Assembly: GCA_902386085.1 (NCBI GenBank)
Contig: CABMIA010000167.1
Span: forward strand, 1-5,794
Source: an uncultured archaeon
GTDB lineage: Archaea; Halobacteriota; Methanosarcinia; Methanosarcinales; Methanoperedenaceae
Direction: 5' to 3'
DNA length: 5,794 bases
Every line of letters starts with the position of its first letter. Position 1 is the first letter of the stretch. The position numbers were made by a program, and so were the translations under genes. Below are positions 1 through 5,687 of the stretch, one piece after another. The notes below the pieces were generated by a model. The model did not search any database and was not told where the DNA came from. It saw only the letters and a list, made by a program, of their open reading frames with translations.

Positions 1-1549
1 AAGGTGACGCATTTGAGGGCAGGAATCCGGTCACTGCGATTATAATAACCAAAGAAATAATATGCTGGATCCTGATTTTTTTCAAACATTCAATAATGTC
101 ATTTGAGTTAAAAATCTTCCAGTCGGCATAGTTCAGGATCAGGGAGCCGAGGAAGCCAATAAGTATCGCCACATTTGTCGCATAGTAATACGCAAACCTG
201 TTCTGGGCCAGCATTATGGAAAGGACAAATAAGCTCCAGACCGCCAGCAAGGTGTATTCAGCTTTTGATTTCCTGATTATATAATAACAGAGAGCAAGTA
301 TTGAAATGTAAGCAAGATAATAATTATAAGCGAAATTCCCGCTGATCATTTCCGGAGTTATTGGCGAAGATTCTGCTATCGTCAATCCTCCCCCTGTTCT
401 CCCGTGGAATATAAAACTCAGATTGCCTGCCGTAGAACTCCAGAGATCCGGTATCAATATCATGATGGCAATCAGGCCGGCTATGATAAGGAGTGATACA
501 AATGCAAGGTAATGAACTCCTGTGTACTCCCGCTTATTCATTTCCCTGGAGACCAGGCTCAGGAAAGCAAAAATTAACGCGATCCCGCCTGTAACTGTCA
601 GGTGCAAAAGAGAATAGTGCACGGAATCGAACCGGTTACTTAATTCGACATACGGCAACACCATGATCATTGCGACCAGATACGCGATAATGCCAACGAT
701 ACCTATATATTCAGTGGACTTACCTCTAAAATGATCTATAACATACTGGACTATGACAAAAATGGCAAAAACGACTGCGAAAAATACACCGTTTGTCCAG
801 TTAAGAAGATAAGCGCCAAAAGATATACCTGCAAAAACAGAATACGTTATGGGACTCTTCAATGCCTTCCAGTCCTTTTTCAGCCAGTGATCGAACGTGA
901 TGTTTTCAGACCTTTTAATAGCCATTACAAAGAACATCATCATGAGAGTTAAATAAAACACTTCGGCGACGTGGTTATCTGTAAATCCAAGAACCGACCT
1001 CGAAAGCCACTGCCCGGGCAGTATTGTTATTAAAAAAGCCCCGATCAGACCCGCTTTTTCATCAAGCAGTTCCCTGCCTATGAAATAGACCGGGAATACC
1101 ACCAGCGCCCCCAGGACCGCAGGGTAAAATGCACCCACAGTATCTATGGTGGATTGCGCCGGCATTCCCCCGTTCAGGATAAAGCCTGCAAGCAGGGCAA
1201 AAAAGGCATTCAACTGGTCAAACAGAGGGCCCCAGTGTAAATGAAATCCTATCGGATAGTATGTGAACGCATCAAAGAAAATGCGGTGAGGGAAGAAATG
1301 AATAGTGTTTTCCACAAGCCTCATATGGAAAACCGAATCGTCCATTGCAAAACCCACGACCCCGCGCTGGAAAACCGTATTCATGGGCGTTATTCCCCTG
1401 ATATAGAAGGAGAACAGGAATATTGCAAAGAGTATGCTGTATGAAAGGGATTTTACAGTGAAAAACCTGTCAGGTTTTTTTTCTTCTGTTCCTGACGATT
1501 TTTTTTCAGGTTTTTCTTTGTTTTTTTTGTTAAGTTTTACTTTGGCCAA
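1..1549 (-). CDS. aglB: AglB/STT3 oligosaccharyltransferase, N-terminal part (3' end beyond window)
   Basis: This is the catalytic membrane subunit of archaeal N-glycosylation, which moves an oligosaccharide from a dolichol (pyro)phosphate carrier to Asn in N-X-S/T sequons on the outer face of the membrane. My minus-strand translation is open from a TTG at 1549 to the window edge (about 516 codons). Residues 1-36 form a very Lys-rich cytosolic tail, followed by a first membrane helix at about 37-53. The first metal-binding loop is MDDSVFHMRLVE (69-80), followed by FDAFTYYPIGFHLHWGPLFD (92-111), typical of archaeal STT3. The second is FTDNHVAE (189-196), with D191 and H193 matching the DxH metal ligands. 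TIAE (390-393) is the TIxE motif of the external loop, and QNRFAYYY (R451) is the conserved sequon-side arginine region. Many hydrophobic helices lie between these. The C-terminal globular domain with WWDYG lies outside the window. TTG is chosen because a strong Shine-Dalgarno site sits 4 nt upstream, no ATG or GTG precedes it in frame, and an in-frame stop lies at about 1600. Family assignment is firm; substrate is unknown. Confidence 0.95.
   Translation of the reverse strand, partial: MAKVKLNKKNKEKPEKKSSGTEEKKPDRFFTVKSLSYSILFAIFLFSFYIRGITPMNTVFQRGVVGFAMDDSVFHMRLVENTIHFFPHRIFFDAFTYYPIGFHLHWGPLFDQLNAFFALLAGFILNGGMPAQSTIDTVGAFYPAVLGALVVFPVYFIGRELLDEKAGLIGAFLITILPGQWLSRSVLGFTDNHVAEVFYLTLMMMFFVMAIKRSENITFDHWLKKDWKALKSPITYSVFAGISFGAYLLNWTNGVFFAVVFAIFVIVQYVIDHFRGKSTEYIGIVGIIAYLVAMIMVLPYVELSNRFDSVHYSLLHLTVTGGIALIFAFLSLVSREMNKREYTGVHYLAFVSLLIIAGLIAIMILIPDLWSSTAGNLSFIFHGRTGGGLTIAESSPITPEMISGNFAYNYYLAYISILALCYYIIRKSKAEYTLLAVWSLFVLSIMLAQNRFAYYYATNVAILIGFLGSLILNYADWKIFNSNDIIECLKKIRIQHIISLVIIIAVTGFLPSNASP
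1461..1479 (+). repeat. Inverted repeat with T-run inside the aglB N-terminal coding region
   Basis: AAAAACCTG-T-CAGGTTTTT is a perfect inverted repeat with 9-bp arms. As RNA on the plus strand it could fold with a 7-bp stem and 5-nt loop, followed directly by a T8 run (1475-1482), so it resembles a terminator for transcripts entering aglB antisense from the left. It also encodes KKPDRFF of the AglB tail, so it may be only a by-product of coding. Confidence 0.4.
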
Positions 1550-1553
1550 AGTA

Positions 1554-1559
1554 CACCTC
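1554..1559 (-). promoter_or_regulatory. Shine-Dalgarno site setting the TTG start of aglB
   Basis: On the minus strand GAGGTG lies 4 nt before the TTG codon at 1549-1547 and is complementary to the usual archaeal 16S 3' end. It decides the start, because no ATG or GTG occurs in frame between the upstream stop and the first conserved helix. Confidence 0.7.
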
Positions 1560-1586
1560 AGGACTGGGTTATAAGTAGTTGTCGCA

Positions 1587-1596
1587 ATTAATAAAG
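1587..1596 (-). promoter_or_regulatory. Candidate TATA box for aglB
   Basis: CTTTATTAAT on the minus strand is centred about 42 bp upstream of the TTG start. This would place transcription initiation near 1565, just ahead of the Shine-Dalgarno site. A second TATA-like stretch, CTTATAAC (about 1568-1575), is too close to the start to leave room for that site. The region is AT-rich, so chance matches are likely. Confidence 0.35.
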
Positions 1597-1656
1597 ATTA
1601 TGGAAACGAATGCTGGAAATCATCCCAGGCGAATATTTGCAGAGACCAATGGGTAA

Positions 1657-1665
1657 CCTTTAAAA
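1657..1665 (+). promoter_or_regulatory. Candidate TATA box for the glycosyltransferase operon
   Basis: CCTTTAAAA, preceded by GGTAA as a possible BRE, is centred about 32 bp upstream of the ATG at 1694. With the usual archaeal spacing, transcription would begin only a few bases before the ATG. No Shine-Dalgarno sequence is visible, so the message is probably leaderless or has a very short leader. Confidence 0.45.
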
Positions 1666-1693
1666 CAAATAAAGACTAAAAGTGCATGTTTAA

Positions 1694-2836
1694 ATGACAC
1701 CTCTTATACCGATAGCAGTATTTATTTTAATAGTTATACCTTATACTATCTACATCGGATTAATTCTCAAATACGGGAACCGGGGTTCCCCTGCAAGAAA
1801 AAATGATTACAGGGCAACGGTCTCCATGATTATCCCGACCTACAATGAAGAAATGCTCATAGCGAAAAAGCTTGATAACATCTTCAAGCTGGACTATCCC
1901 CCGGAACTTATAGAGGTTGTGATAATCGATTCCTCAACAGACAGGACGCCGGAAATAATAAAAGAATACCGGAAAAGATACCCCTGCATAAACCTGATCA
2001 GGGAAAAAAGGCAGGGACTTGCCACTGCACTCAATACGGCCTATGCAGCAGCAAAAAATGAGATAGTAATAAAAACGGACTGCGATAGCATGCTGGAAAA
2101 GGATGTTCTTAAAAAAGTTGCATCCGATTTTGCTGACCCGGCGATAGGAGGAGTGACTGGCAAACAGGTGGTTATCAATGAGTCGGAAGTTGAAGTGGGT
2201 TACAGGTCGCTCCAATCAAAAGTACAGATCGCGGAGTCCTGGATTGATTCAACTATAATTTTCCATGGGCCTTTCTCTGCGTACAGGAAGTCCCTGATAG
2301 CGCCCATCGATCCGGATTCTATTGCTGACGACAGCGAACTTGCGATCAAGGTACGAAAGCAGGGATACAGGACGATTATCGACCCCGGGATTATATTTTA
2401 TGAGGCAAGCCAGAGCGCATTTTTTAAAAGGAGGATGCAAAAAGACAGGCGGGGAAAGGGTCTTATCAGGCTGCTGCTCCAGCACAGGGATGTGCTTTTC
2501 AATGGAAAATATGGCAGCTATGGCAGGCTCGTATTCCCGATGAATTATTTTATGATGATAATTTCCCCGTATATGATCTTGCTGCTGCTGTCTCTCATCT
2601 TTTATTTACTGTTCCAGTACAGCCTGATAATTTCAGCCTCGGCAGCAGTACTTCTGGTTATTTTCATATATCTTGGCCAGGCGAACAGGCTTTACATGTT
2701 AGAACCTGCCTATTCTTTCCTGGATACCCAGATATCCCTTCTTGCCGGAGGGTTAAGCCTGGTTTTCGGAAAGGATTCGGGGGGAACATGGGAGGTAGAC
2801 CAGGAACTGCGGGGTGCATACCTGAAGCATGATTAG
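1694..2836 (+). CDS. Membrane-bound family 2 glycosyltransferase
   Basis: This is a GT-A fold inverting glycosyltransferase that should transfer a sugar from a nucleotide- or dolichol-linked donor at the cytosolic membrane face. In the 380 residues, an N-terminal anchor helix (about 3-26) is followed by the nucleotide-binding strand IIPTYNEE (46-53) and IDSSTDRT (78-85). TDCDS holds the DxD metal motif (D129, D131), HGPFSAYR (191-198) is the acceptor-side segment, and DDSE (212-215) is the likely catalytic-base region. QKDRRGKG (249-256) stands where processive enzymes have QxxRW, with Arg replacing Trp. Two or three hydrophobic helices follow (about 285-329, possibly 340-358). The start is fixed by a TAA immediately upstream in frame at 1691. 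The stop codon overlaps the next gene by 8 bp. Its position opposite aglB suggests a role in building the glycan that AglB transfers. The sugar and acceptor cannot be read from the sequence; surface polysaccharide synthesis is an alternative. Confidence 0.9.
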   Translation: MTPLIPIAVFILIVIPYTIYIGLILKYGNRGSPARKNDYRATVSMIIPTYNEEMLIAKKLDNIFKLDYPPELIEVVIIDSSTDRTPEIIKEYRKRYPCINLIREKRQGLATALNTAYAAAKNEIVIKTDCDSMLEKDVLKKVASDFADPAIGGVTGKQVVINESEVEVGYRSLQSKVQIAESWIDSTIIFHGPFSAYRKSLIAPIDPDSIADDSELAIKVRKQGYRTIIDPGIIFYEASQSAFFKRRMQKDRRGKGLIRLLLQHRDVLFNGKYGSYGRLVFPMNYFMMIISPYMILLLLSLIFYLLFQYSLIISASAAVLLVIFIYLGQANRLYMLEPAYSFLDTQISLLAGGLSLVFGKDSGGTWEVDQELRGAYLKHD

Positions 2837-3875
2837 GATCGCAATGGTATGCCACCGATATTATCCTGATATTGGCGGTGTTGAAACCCATGTCCGTGAA
2901 ATAAGCGAGCGGCTTGTACAGCGTGGTTTTGATGTAGAGGTCGTATGTACTGACCAGGCATGGAAATACCCTGAATATGAAAATCATAACGGGGTAAGGA
3001 TCACGCGTTTTAAGTCGCTTGCGCCTAAAAATGCTTTTTATTTCGCTCCCCAGGTGTATTTTTATTTCAGGGAGCACGTATTTGACATCGTGCATGCCCA
3101 CAATTACCATGCGTTCCCTGCCTTTTTTGCATCATCAGCAACAAAGGACAGGTTAATTTTCACACCCCACTATCACGGAGGAAGCCACTCCCGCTTCCGA
3201 AACCTGCTCCTCAAACCCTACCAGTGGTTCGGACGCTCCATTTTTGAAAACGCGGAGAAAGTTGTATGCGTGTCGAAATACGAGATGAAAGTCATTGAAA
3301 ATGATTTCCAGGTTCCGGGATCAAAGCTTGTCCACATCCCGAACGGGGTGAACCCTGAAGATTTTAAAGATGTAAAGGAAATGAAAAATGATTCAAAGAC
3401 AGTTCTTTATGCCGGGCGCCTGGAATCCTACAAAGGGATACAATACCTGATAGAGGCGCTCCCATTGCTTGAGGGATACAGGCTCAGGATAATCGGAAAA
3501 GGAAGTTATGAGAAAGATCTGCGTGATTTAGCCCTGAAATTAAAAGTTAATTCCAGGATCGACTGGCTCAAGGACATTGAAAGGAAAGAATTGATCTCCC
3601 ACTTTAGATCCGCACATGTTTTTGTGAACCTCTCGACCTTCGAAGCATACGGCATAACAGTCGCAGAAGCGCTTGCATGCGGCACACCGTGCATTGTTGC
3701 AACAGGAGGGGCTCTGGAAGAATTCATTGATGGAGAAAGCTGCGTTGGTTTGGGCTATCCGATCGATGTGGAAGCACTTGCCCGGGTTATTGAAAGCAGG
3801 AAAAGAATCGCTCCCAGGAAAATGCCTGACTGGGATGATATCACGAGAAAGCTTGTGGGGATATATTCCCGATGA
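2829..3875 (+). CDS. Family 4 (GT-B) glycosyltransferase
   Basis: This is a retaining GT-B glycosyltransferase, predicted soluble or peripheral, that uses an NDP-sugar donor. In the 348 residues the N-terminal acceptor domain has HRYYPDIGGVETHV (9-22), where the glycine pair is the donor-phosphate loop, then IVHAHNYHAF (87-96), FTPHYHGGSH (111-120) and VVCVSKYE (145-152). The linker is HIPNGVNPEDF (169-179). The C-terminal donor domain has LYAGRLESYKG (193-203), with the phosphate-binding R197 and K202, then IIGKGSYE (221-228) and FEAYGITVAE (271-280), which holds the E-x7-E pair E272/E280. GGALEEF (293-299) follows. The protein is slightly shorter than many family members, but all core motifs are present. 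No signal or membrane helix is seen. The ATG lies inside the end of the GT2 gene (8-bp overlap), with GGGGTG 12 nt upstream, implying translational coupling. It probably adds a later sugar to the same glycan. The linkage is unknown. Confidence 0.92.
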   Translation: MIRIAMVCHRYYPDIGGVETHVREISERLVQRGFDVEVVCTDQAWKYPEYENHNGVRITRFKSLAPKNAFYFAPQVYFYFREHVFDIVHAHNYHAFPAFFASSATKDRLIFTPHYHGGSHSRFRNLLLKPYQWFGRSIFENAEKVVCVSKYEMKVIENDFQVPGSKLVHIPNGVNPEDFKDVKEMKNDSKTVLYAGRLESYKGIQYLIEALPLLEGYRLRIIGKGSYEKDLRDLALKLKVNSRIDWLKDIERKELISHFRSAHVFVNLSTFEAYGITVAEALACGTPCIVATGGALEEFIDGESCVGLGYPIDVEALARVIESRKRIAPRKMPDWDDITRKLVGIYSR

Positions 3876-3931
3876 GAGCAACGCACTTTGCGACCTATAA
3901 GCAGTCTCATCAATGTCAAGATCATTTATAA
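3872..3931 (+). pseudogene. Possible remnant of a third glycosyltransferase gene (5' end only)
   Basis: An ATG overlaps the GT4 stop codon in an ATGA arrangement, with GTGGGG about 11 nt upstream, exactly as a coupled operon gene would begin. The frame is only 19 codons long. Its first nine residues, MRATHFATY, resemble the first beta strand of GT-B glycosyltransferases; the remainder (KQSHQCQDHL) does not look like a conserved domain and then hits TAA. My reading is that a downstream transferase was deleted here, leaving its start. The match is short and could be coincidence. Confidence 0.35.
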
Positions 3932-4046
3932 TTCTATGGCAAAGTATAGGTAATAATAAGTTTAGGTGTATTTAGATTAATGTCATTATCCCCCGCCTGT
4001 AACTGCATCAAATTGCTGAACACCATTTTACAATATGAAAATGGAG
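3932..4046. other. AT-rich non-coding stretch
   Basis: Together with the flanking remnant and the terminator zone to 4123, about 190 bp hold no frame I can support. Only very short frames lacking ribosome sites are present. No tRNA, insertion-sequence terminal repeats or CRISPR-like repeats are visible. It contains the stem-loop listed separately. Confidence 0.5.
4023..4044. repeat. Short stem-loop (7-bp arms, 8-nt loop)
   Basis: CCATTTT at 4023-4029 is exactly complementary to AAAATGG at 4038-4044. On the plus strand it follows the glycosyltransferase operon but lacks a T-run, so it is not a standard terminator; it might protect the 3' end of the message. The stem is weak and AT-rich. Confidence 0.35.
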
Positions 4047-4055
4047 TTAATCAAC

Positions 4056-4072
4056 AATAAAATAAAAAAAAT
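4056..4072 (-). terminator. T-rich terminator downstream of the small gene
   Basis: The minus strand reads TATTTTTTTTATTTTATT here, with eight uninterrupted T (opposite A 4064-4071). Archaeal RNA polymerase terminates at such runs without needing a hairpin. It lies about 52 nt after the stop of the small gene at 4124. Confidence 0.5.
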
Positions 4073-4123
4073 ACAATTTATATTTTAAATAAACTTTTCG
4101 AAATATCTCGTCCACGGTTATTC

Positions 4124-4249
4124 CTATTTTGCTGTAAATCCGCCCCGCAGGAACAGATAAAGCTCCATATCTTCTTTATCCATTTCCTTAAATTCATTTT
4201 TGAATGTGTTGCAGGGAAACGCTTTTATCAGAATCTCCTTTTTTATCAT
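4124..4249 (-). CDS. Small hypothetical protein, 41 residues, possibly frameshifted
   Basis: I do not recognise this protein. It begins MIKKEILIKAFPCNTF and contains KEMDKEDMELYLFLRGG, a charged, probably helical stretch; it has one cysteine (C13) and no signal or membrane segment. Three signals support its being a gene. GGTGAT lies 4 nt upstream of the ATG as a Shine-Dalgarno site, an AAAATATATAC TATA box is centred about 38 bp upstream, and a T-rich terminator lies downstream. The TAG stop directly follows an A4 run (4127-4130). One more A there would give a continuous 67-codon frame, continuing IGITVDEIFRKVYLKYK and ending at 4047. The continuation is protein-like at first and then becomes Phe/Tyr-rich over the T-tract. 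It could therefore be an intact micro-protein, a pseudogene, or a sequencing error in a homopolymer. It is transcribed divergently from the OB-fold gene. Confidence 0.55.
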   Translation of the reverse strand: MIKKEILIKAFPCNTFKNEFKEMDKEDMELYLFLRGGFTAK

Positions 4250-4253
4250 TTCT

Positions 4254-4259
4254 ATCACC
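4254..4259 (-). promoter_or_regulatory. Shine-Dalgarno site of the small gene
   Basis: GGTGAT on the minus strand lies 4 nt before the ATG at 4249, the same spacing as at aglB. It supports translation of an otherwise easily missed 41-codon frame. Confidence 0.5.
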
Positions 4260-4282
4260 GGTTGACAATTCTAACTATGAAT

Positions 4283-4293
4283 GTATATATTTT
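4283..4293 (-). promoter_or_regulatory. TATA box for the small gene
   Basis: AAAATATATAC on the minus strand is a good archaeal TATA match. The predicted initiation point about 25 bp downstream (near 4261) leaves a leader just long enough to carry the Shine-Dalgarno site. Confidence 0.5.
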
Positions 4294-4303
4294 ATCCCAA
4301 TAA

Positions 4304-4320
4304 TCTATATATGATATAGA
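4304..4320. promoter_or_regulatory. TATA-like palindrome between divergent genes
   Basis: TCTATAT-ATG-ATATAGA is a perfect inverted repeat with 7-bp arms and a 3-bp spacer. It lies about 70 bp upstream of the OB-fold start and 10 bp beyond the small gene's TATA box. It could be a plus-strand TATA element, an operator, or chance in AT-rich DNA. Confidence 0.35.
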
Positions 4321-4350
4321 AAATCAGTATGGCAAATCATTCCGAAAAAA

Positions 4351-4358
4351 TCATATAC
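4351..4358 (+). promoter_or_regulatory. Candidate TATA box for the OB-fold gene
   Basis: TCATATAC is centred about 33 bp upstream of the ATG at 4388, giving a leader of only a few bases. No Shine-Dalgarno sequence precedes that ATG, which fits leaderless initiation. The match is weak, and the palindrome at 4304-4320 is an alternative promoter that would give a leader of about 50 nt. Confidence 0.3.
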
Positions 4359-4387
4359 CATGATTCATTTCAGAACCAAAGACAATT

Positions 4388-4747
4388 ATGCAAAAAGAAG
4401 AAAAAATAGTTTCGATATTGCTGGTAATGGCAGCTCTCTCCCTGGTTATCGGCTATTTCGGTTTCTCATCCCAGACAGCGGTCTATTCATCAGATTCAAA
4501 AATTGGCGAACGCGTGTATGTGGAGGGAACGATCCTCTCAAAACAGATGACAGGAAAAGGCGATAACCTGATGCTTTCGATTTCAAGTCTCAATATCAAG
4601 GTGTTCGTGCCAAAAGATAAAGGGGCAAAGGAAGTGTATGATTCTGTAAAAGCCGGGGACAGCGTGAGGATAACAGGCAAGGTTGCAGAATATAAAAATG
4701 CAAGAGAGATTGCAGTAGAGAGCGCGAAAGACGTGGTAAGATTATAA
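4388..4747 (+). CDS. Membrane-anchored OB-fold domain protein
   Basis: This 119-residue protein has one hydrophobic N-terminal segment (about 7-25) after a short charged start, which looks like an uncleaved anchor or signal peptide. A single small beta-barrel domain follows (about 38-118): GERVYVEGTILSKQ (strand 1), NLMLSISSLNIKVFVPKD (strands 2-3), AGDSVRITGKVAEYKNAREI (strands 4-5) and a C-terminal strand at IAVESAKDVV. The V-x-G-T-I and V-x-I-x-G-K-V patterns are typical of tRNA-anti / OB-fold nucleic-acid-binding domains. With the anchor at the N-terminus, the domain would face outside the cell, where nucleic acid binding is not the obvious role, so oligosaccharide, peptide or DNA binding are all possible. 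The first ATG after an in-frame TGA at 4361 is used as the start. It converges on pdxS with 8 bp between stops. The fold call is fairly good; function is unknown. Confidence 0.75.
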   Translation: MQKEEKIVSILLVMAALSLVIGYFGFSSQTAVYSSDSKIGERVYVEGTILSKQMTGKGDNLMLSISSLNIKVFVPKDKGAKEVYDSVKAGDSVRITGKVAEYKNAREIAVESAKDVVRL

Positions 4748-4755
4748 GTTTTAAA

Positions 4756-5652
4756 CTACCATCCTCTTGCCTGCAGCACATCTTTCTCGGTCAGGCTCCT
4801 GATATCTATTCCTTTCATCGCACCCCCGAGCCCTTTTGAAATCTCGGCAAGCACTGCAGGATTATCGTAATTATTTACTGCCTCGACTATAGCTTTTGCC
4901 ATCCTTTCAGGATTCTCGGATTTGAATATTCCCGATCCCACAAAAACACCGTCTGCCCCGAGGCGCATCATCAATGCCGCATCAGCAGGCGTGGCAATCC
5001 CGCCAGCAGCGAAATTCACAACTGGCAGCCTCCGGAGTTCTGCCGTTTCCTTTACAAGTTCTATCGGCGCTTCAATCTTTCGCGCCACTGCAATGAGTTC
5101 CTCTGGATCCTTACCTTTAAGTTCCCTTATTGCGCCCATGATCGCGCGCATGTGCCTTACTGCCTCTTTCACATCCCCGGTGCCTGCTTCGCCCTTTGTC
5201 CTTATCATGGCTGCGCCTTCATTTATCCTGCGAAGCGCCTCGCCCAGATCGCGTGCGCCGCATACGAAAGGAATTGTGAACTTTGTCTTGTCGATATGAA
5301 AGCTCTCATCAGCAGGCGTCAGGACCTCGGATTCATCCACCATATCCACGCCCAGAGCTTCAAGTATCTCTGCCTCAACGAAATGACCTATCCTTGCTTT
5401 TGCCATAACGGGTATGGTTACAGCATCGATTATCTCTGCAATGACCTGCGGGTCTGCCATTCTTGCAACCCCGCCTGCTTTCCGGATGTCTGCGGGCACT
5501 GCATGAAGCGCCATCACTGCCACTGCTCCCGCCGTCTCTGCTAACCTTGCTTCCTGCGGATTCGTGACATCCATTATCACTCCGCCTTTTTGCATCTTTG
5601 CAAAGCCGCGTTTTAAAAGTTCTGTTCCGTGTCTTAAAGTTTCAAGCTGCAT
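4756..5652 (-). CDS. pdxS: Pyridoxal 5'-phosphate synthase subunit PdxS
   Basis: PdxS condenses ribose 5-phosphate, glyceraldehyde 3-phosphate and ammonia to make pyridoxal 5'-phosphate in the DXP-independent vitamin B6 pathway. The ammonia comes from the glutaminase PdxT, bound to a PdxS dodecamer in the cytosol. The 298 residues form a complete (beta/alpha)8 barrel of normal length. [13 protein letters not shown] (23-35) carries the conserved Asp, D28. [12 protein letters not shown] (83-94) has K85, the lysine that forms the ribose-phosphate imine. [10 protein letters not shown] (150-159) has K153, the second catalytic lysine. [15 protein letters not shown] (213-227) and GVFVGSGIF (235-243) are the phosphate-binding loops. 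The start ATG is fixed by an in-frame TGA four codons upstream; no Shine-Dalgarno site is present. pdxT does not flank the gene here, so it must lie elsewhere. The stop codon is 8 bp from that of the convergent OB-fold gene. Confidence 0.98.
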   Translation of the reverse strand: MQLETLRHGTELLKRGFAKMQKGGVIMDVTNPQEARLAETAGAVAVMALHAVPADIRKAGGVARMADPQVIAEIIDAVTIPVMAKARIGHFVEAEILEALGVDMVDESEVLTPADESFHIDKTKFTIPFVCGARDLGEALRRINEGAAMIRTKGEAGTGDVKEAVRHMRAIMGAIRELKGKDPEELIAVARKIEAPIELVKETAELRRLPVVNFAAGGIATPADAALMMRLGADGVFVGSGIFKSENPERMAKAIVEAVNNYDNPAVLAEISKGLGGAMKGIDIRSLTEKDVLQARGW

Positions 5653-5668
5653 AAAAGTGAATCAAACT

Positions 5669-5687
5669 TATAATAGGAGATATTATA
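5669..5687 (-). promoter_or_regulatory. Palindromic TATA region upstream of pdxS
   Basis: TATAATA-GGAGA-TATTATA (plus-strand reading) is a perfect 7-bp inverted repeat with a 5-bp spacer. On the minus strand its first arm, AGTATAATATC, is a TATA box about 32 bp before the pdxS ATG, predicting a nearly leaderless transcript. A repressor bound to the palindrome would block it. It overlaps the stop codon of the putative upstream gene. Base composition makes a chance palindrome possible. Confidence 0.4.

Noticed and set aside
731..952. Plus-strand frame opposite aglB
   Set aside because: The minus strand is continuously open through this region with AglB motifs on both sides; the plus frame has no recognisable features.
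2664..3110. Minus-strand 148-codon frame across the GT2/GT4 junction
   Set aside because: It lies opposite two genes with clear glycosyltransferase motifs, shows no recognisable domain and has no ribosome site.
3934..4008. 24-codon minus-strand frame beginning MQLQAGDND
   Set aside because: It has no ribosome site and no promoter at a sensible distance, and is too short to judge.
4035..4088. 17-codon plus-strand frame beginning MKMELINNK
   Set aside because: It runs through the A-rich terminator tract, lacks a ribosome site and overlaps the stem-loop.
3876..4387. Insertion sequence or integration scar suspected in the AT-rich gap
   Set aside because: I found no terminal inverted repeats, target-site duplication, transposase fragment or tRNA end; only short local palindromes are present.
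4329..4409. 26-codon plus-strand frame beginning MANHSEK
   Set aside because: It has no Shine-Dalgarno site, ends in a poly-Lys run produced by the A-rich start of the OB-fold gene, and overlaps that gene.
4360..4566. Plus-strand 68-codon frame starting just ahead of the OB-fold gene
   Set aside because: It overlaps the OB-fold gene out of frame and is Arg/Lys/Phe-rich without domain character; the OB-fold frame is longer and has clear beta-strand patterning.
4922..5299. Second plus-strand frame opposite pdxS
   Set aside because: Low-complexity Ser/Ala/Pro composition typical of an antisense shadow of a conserved gene.
5152..5544. Plus-strand Cys/His-rich frame resembling a zinc-binding protein
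   Set aside because: It is wholly antisense to pdxS, whose Ala/Gly/Met-rich codons (GCA, GCC, ATG) read as Cys, His and similar residues in that frame. It has no ribosome site, and pdxS has full family motifs.
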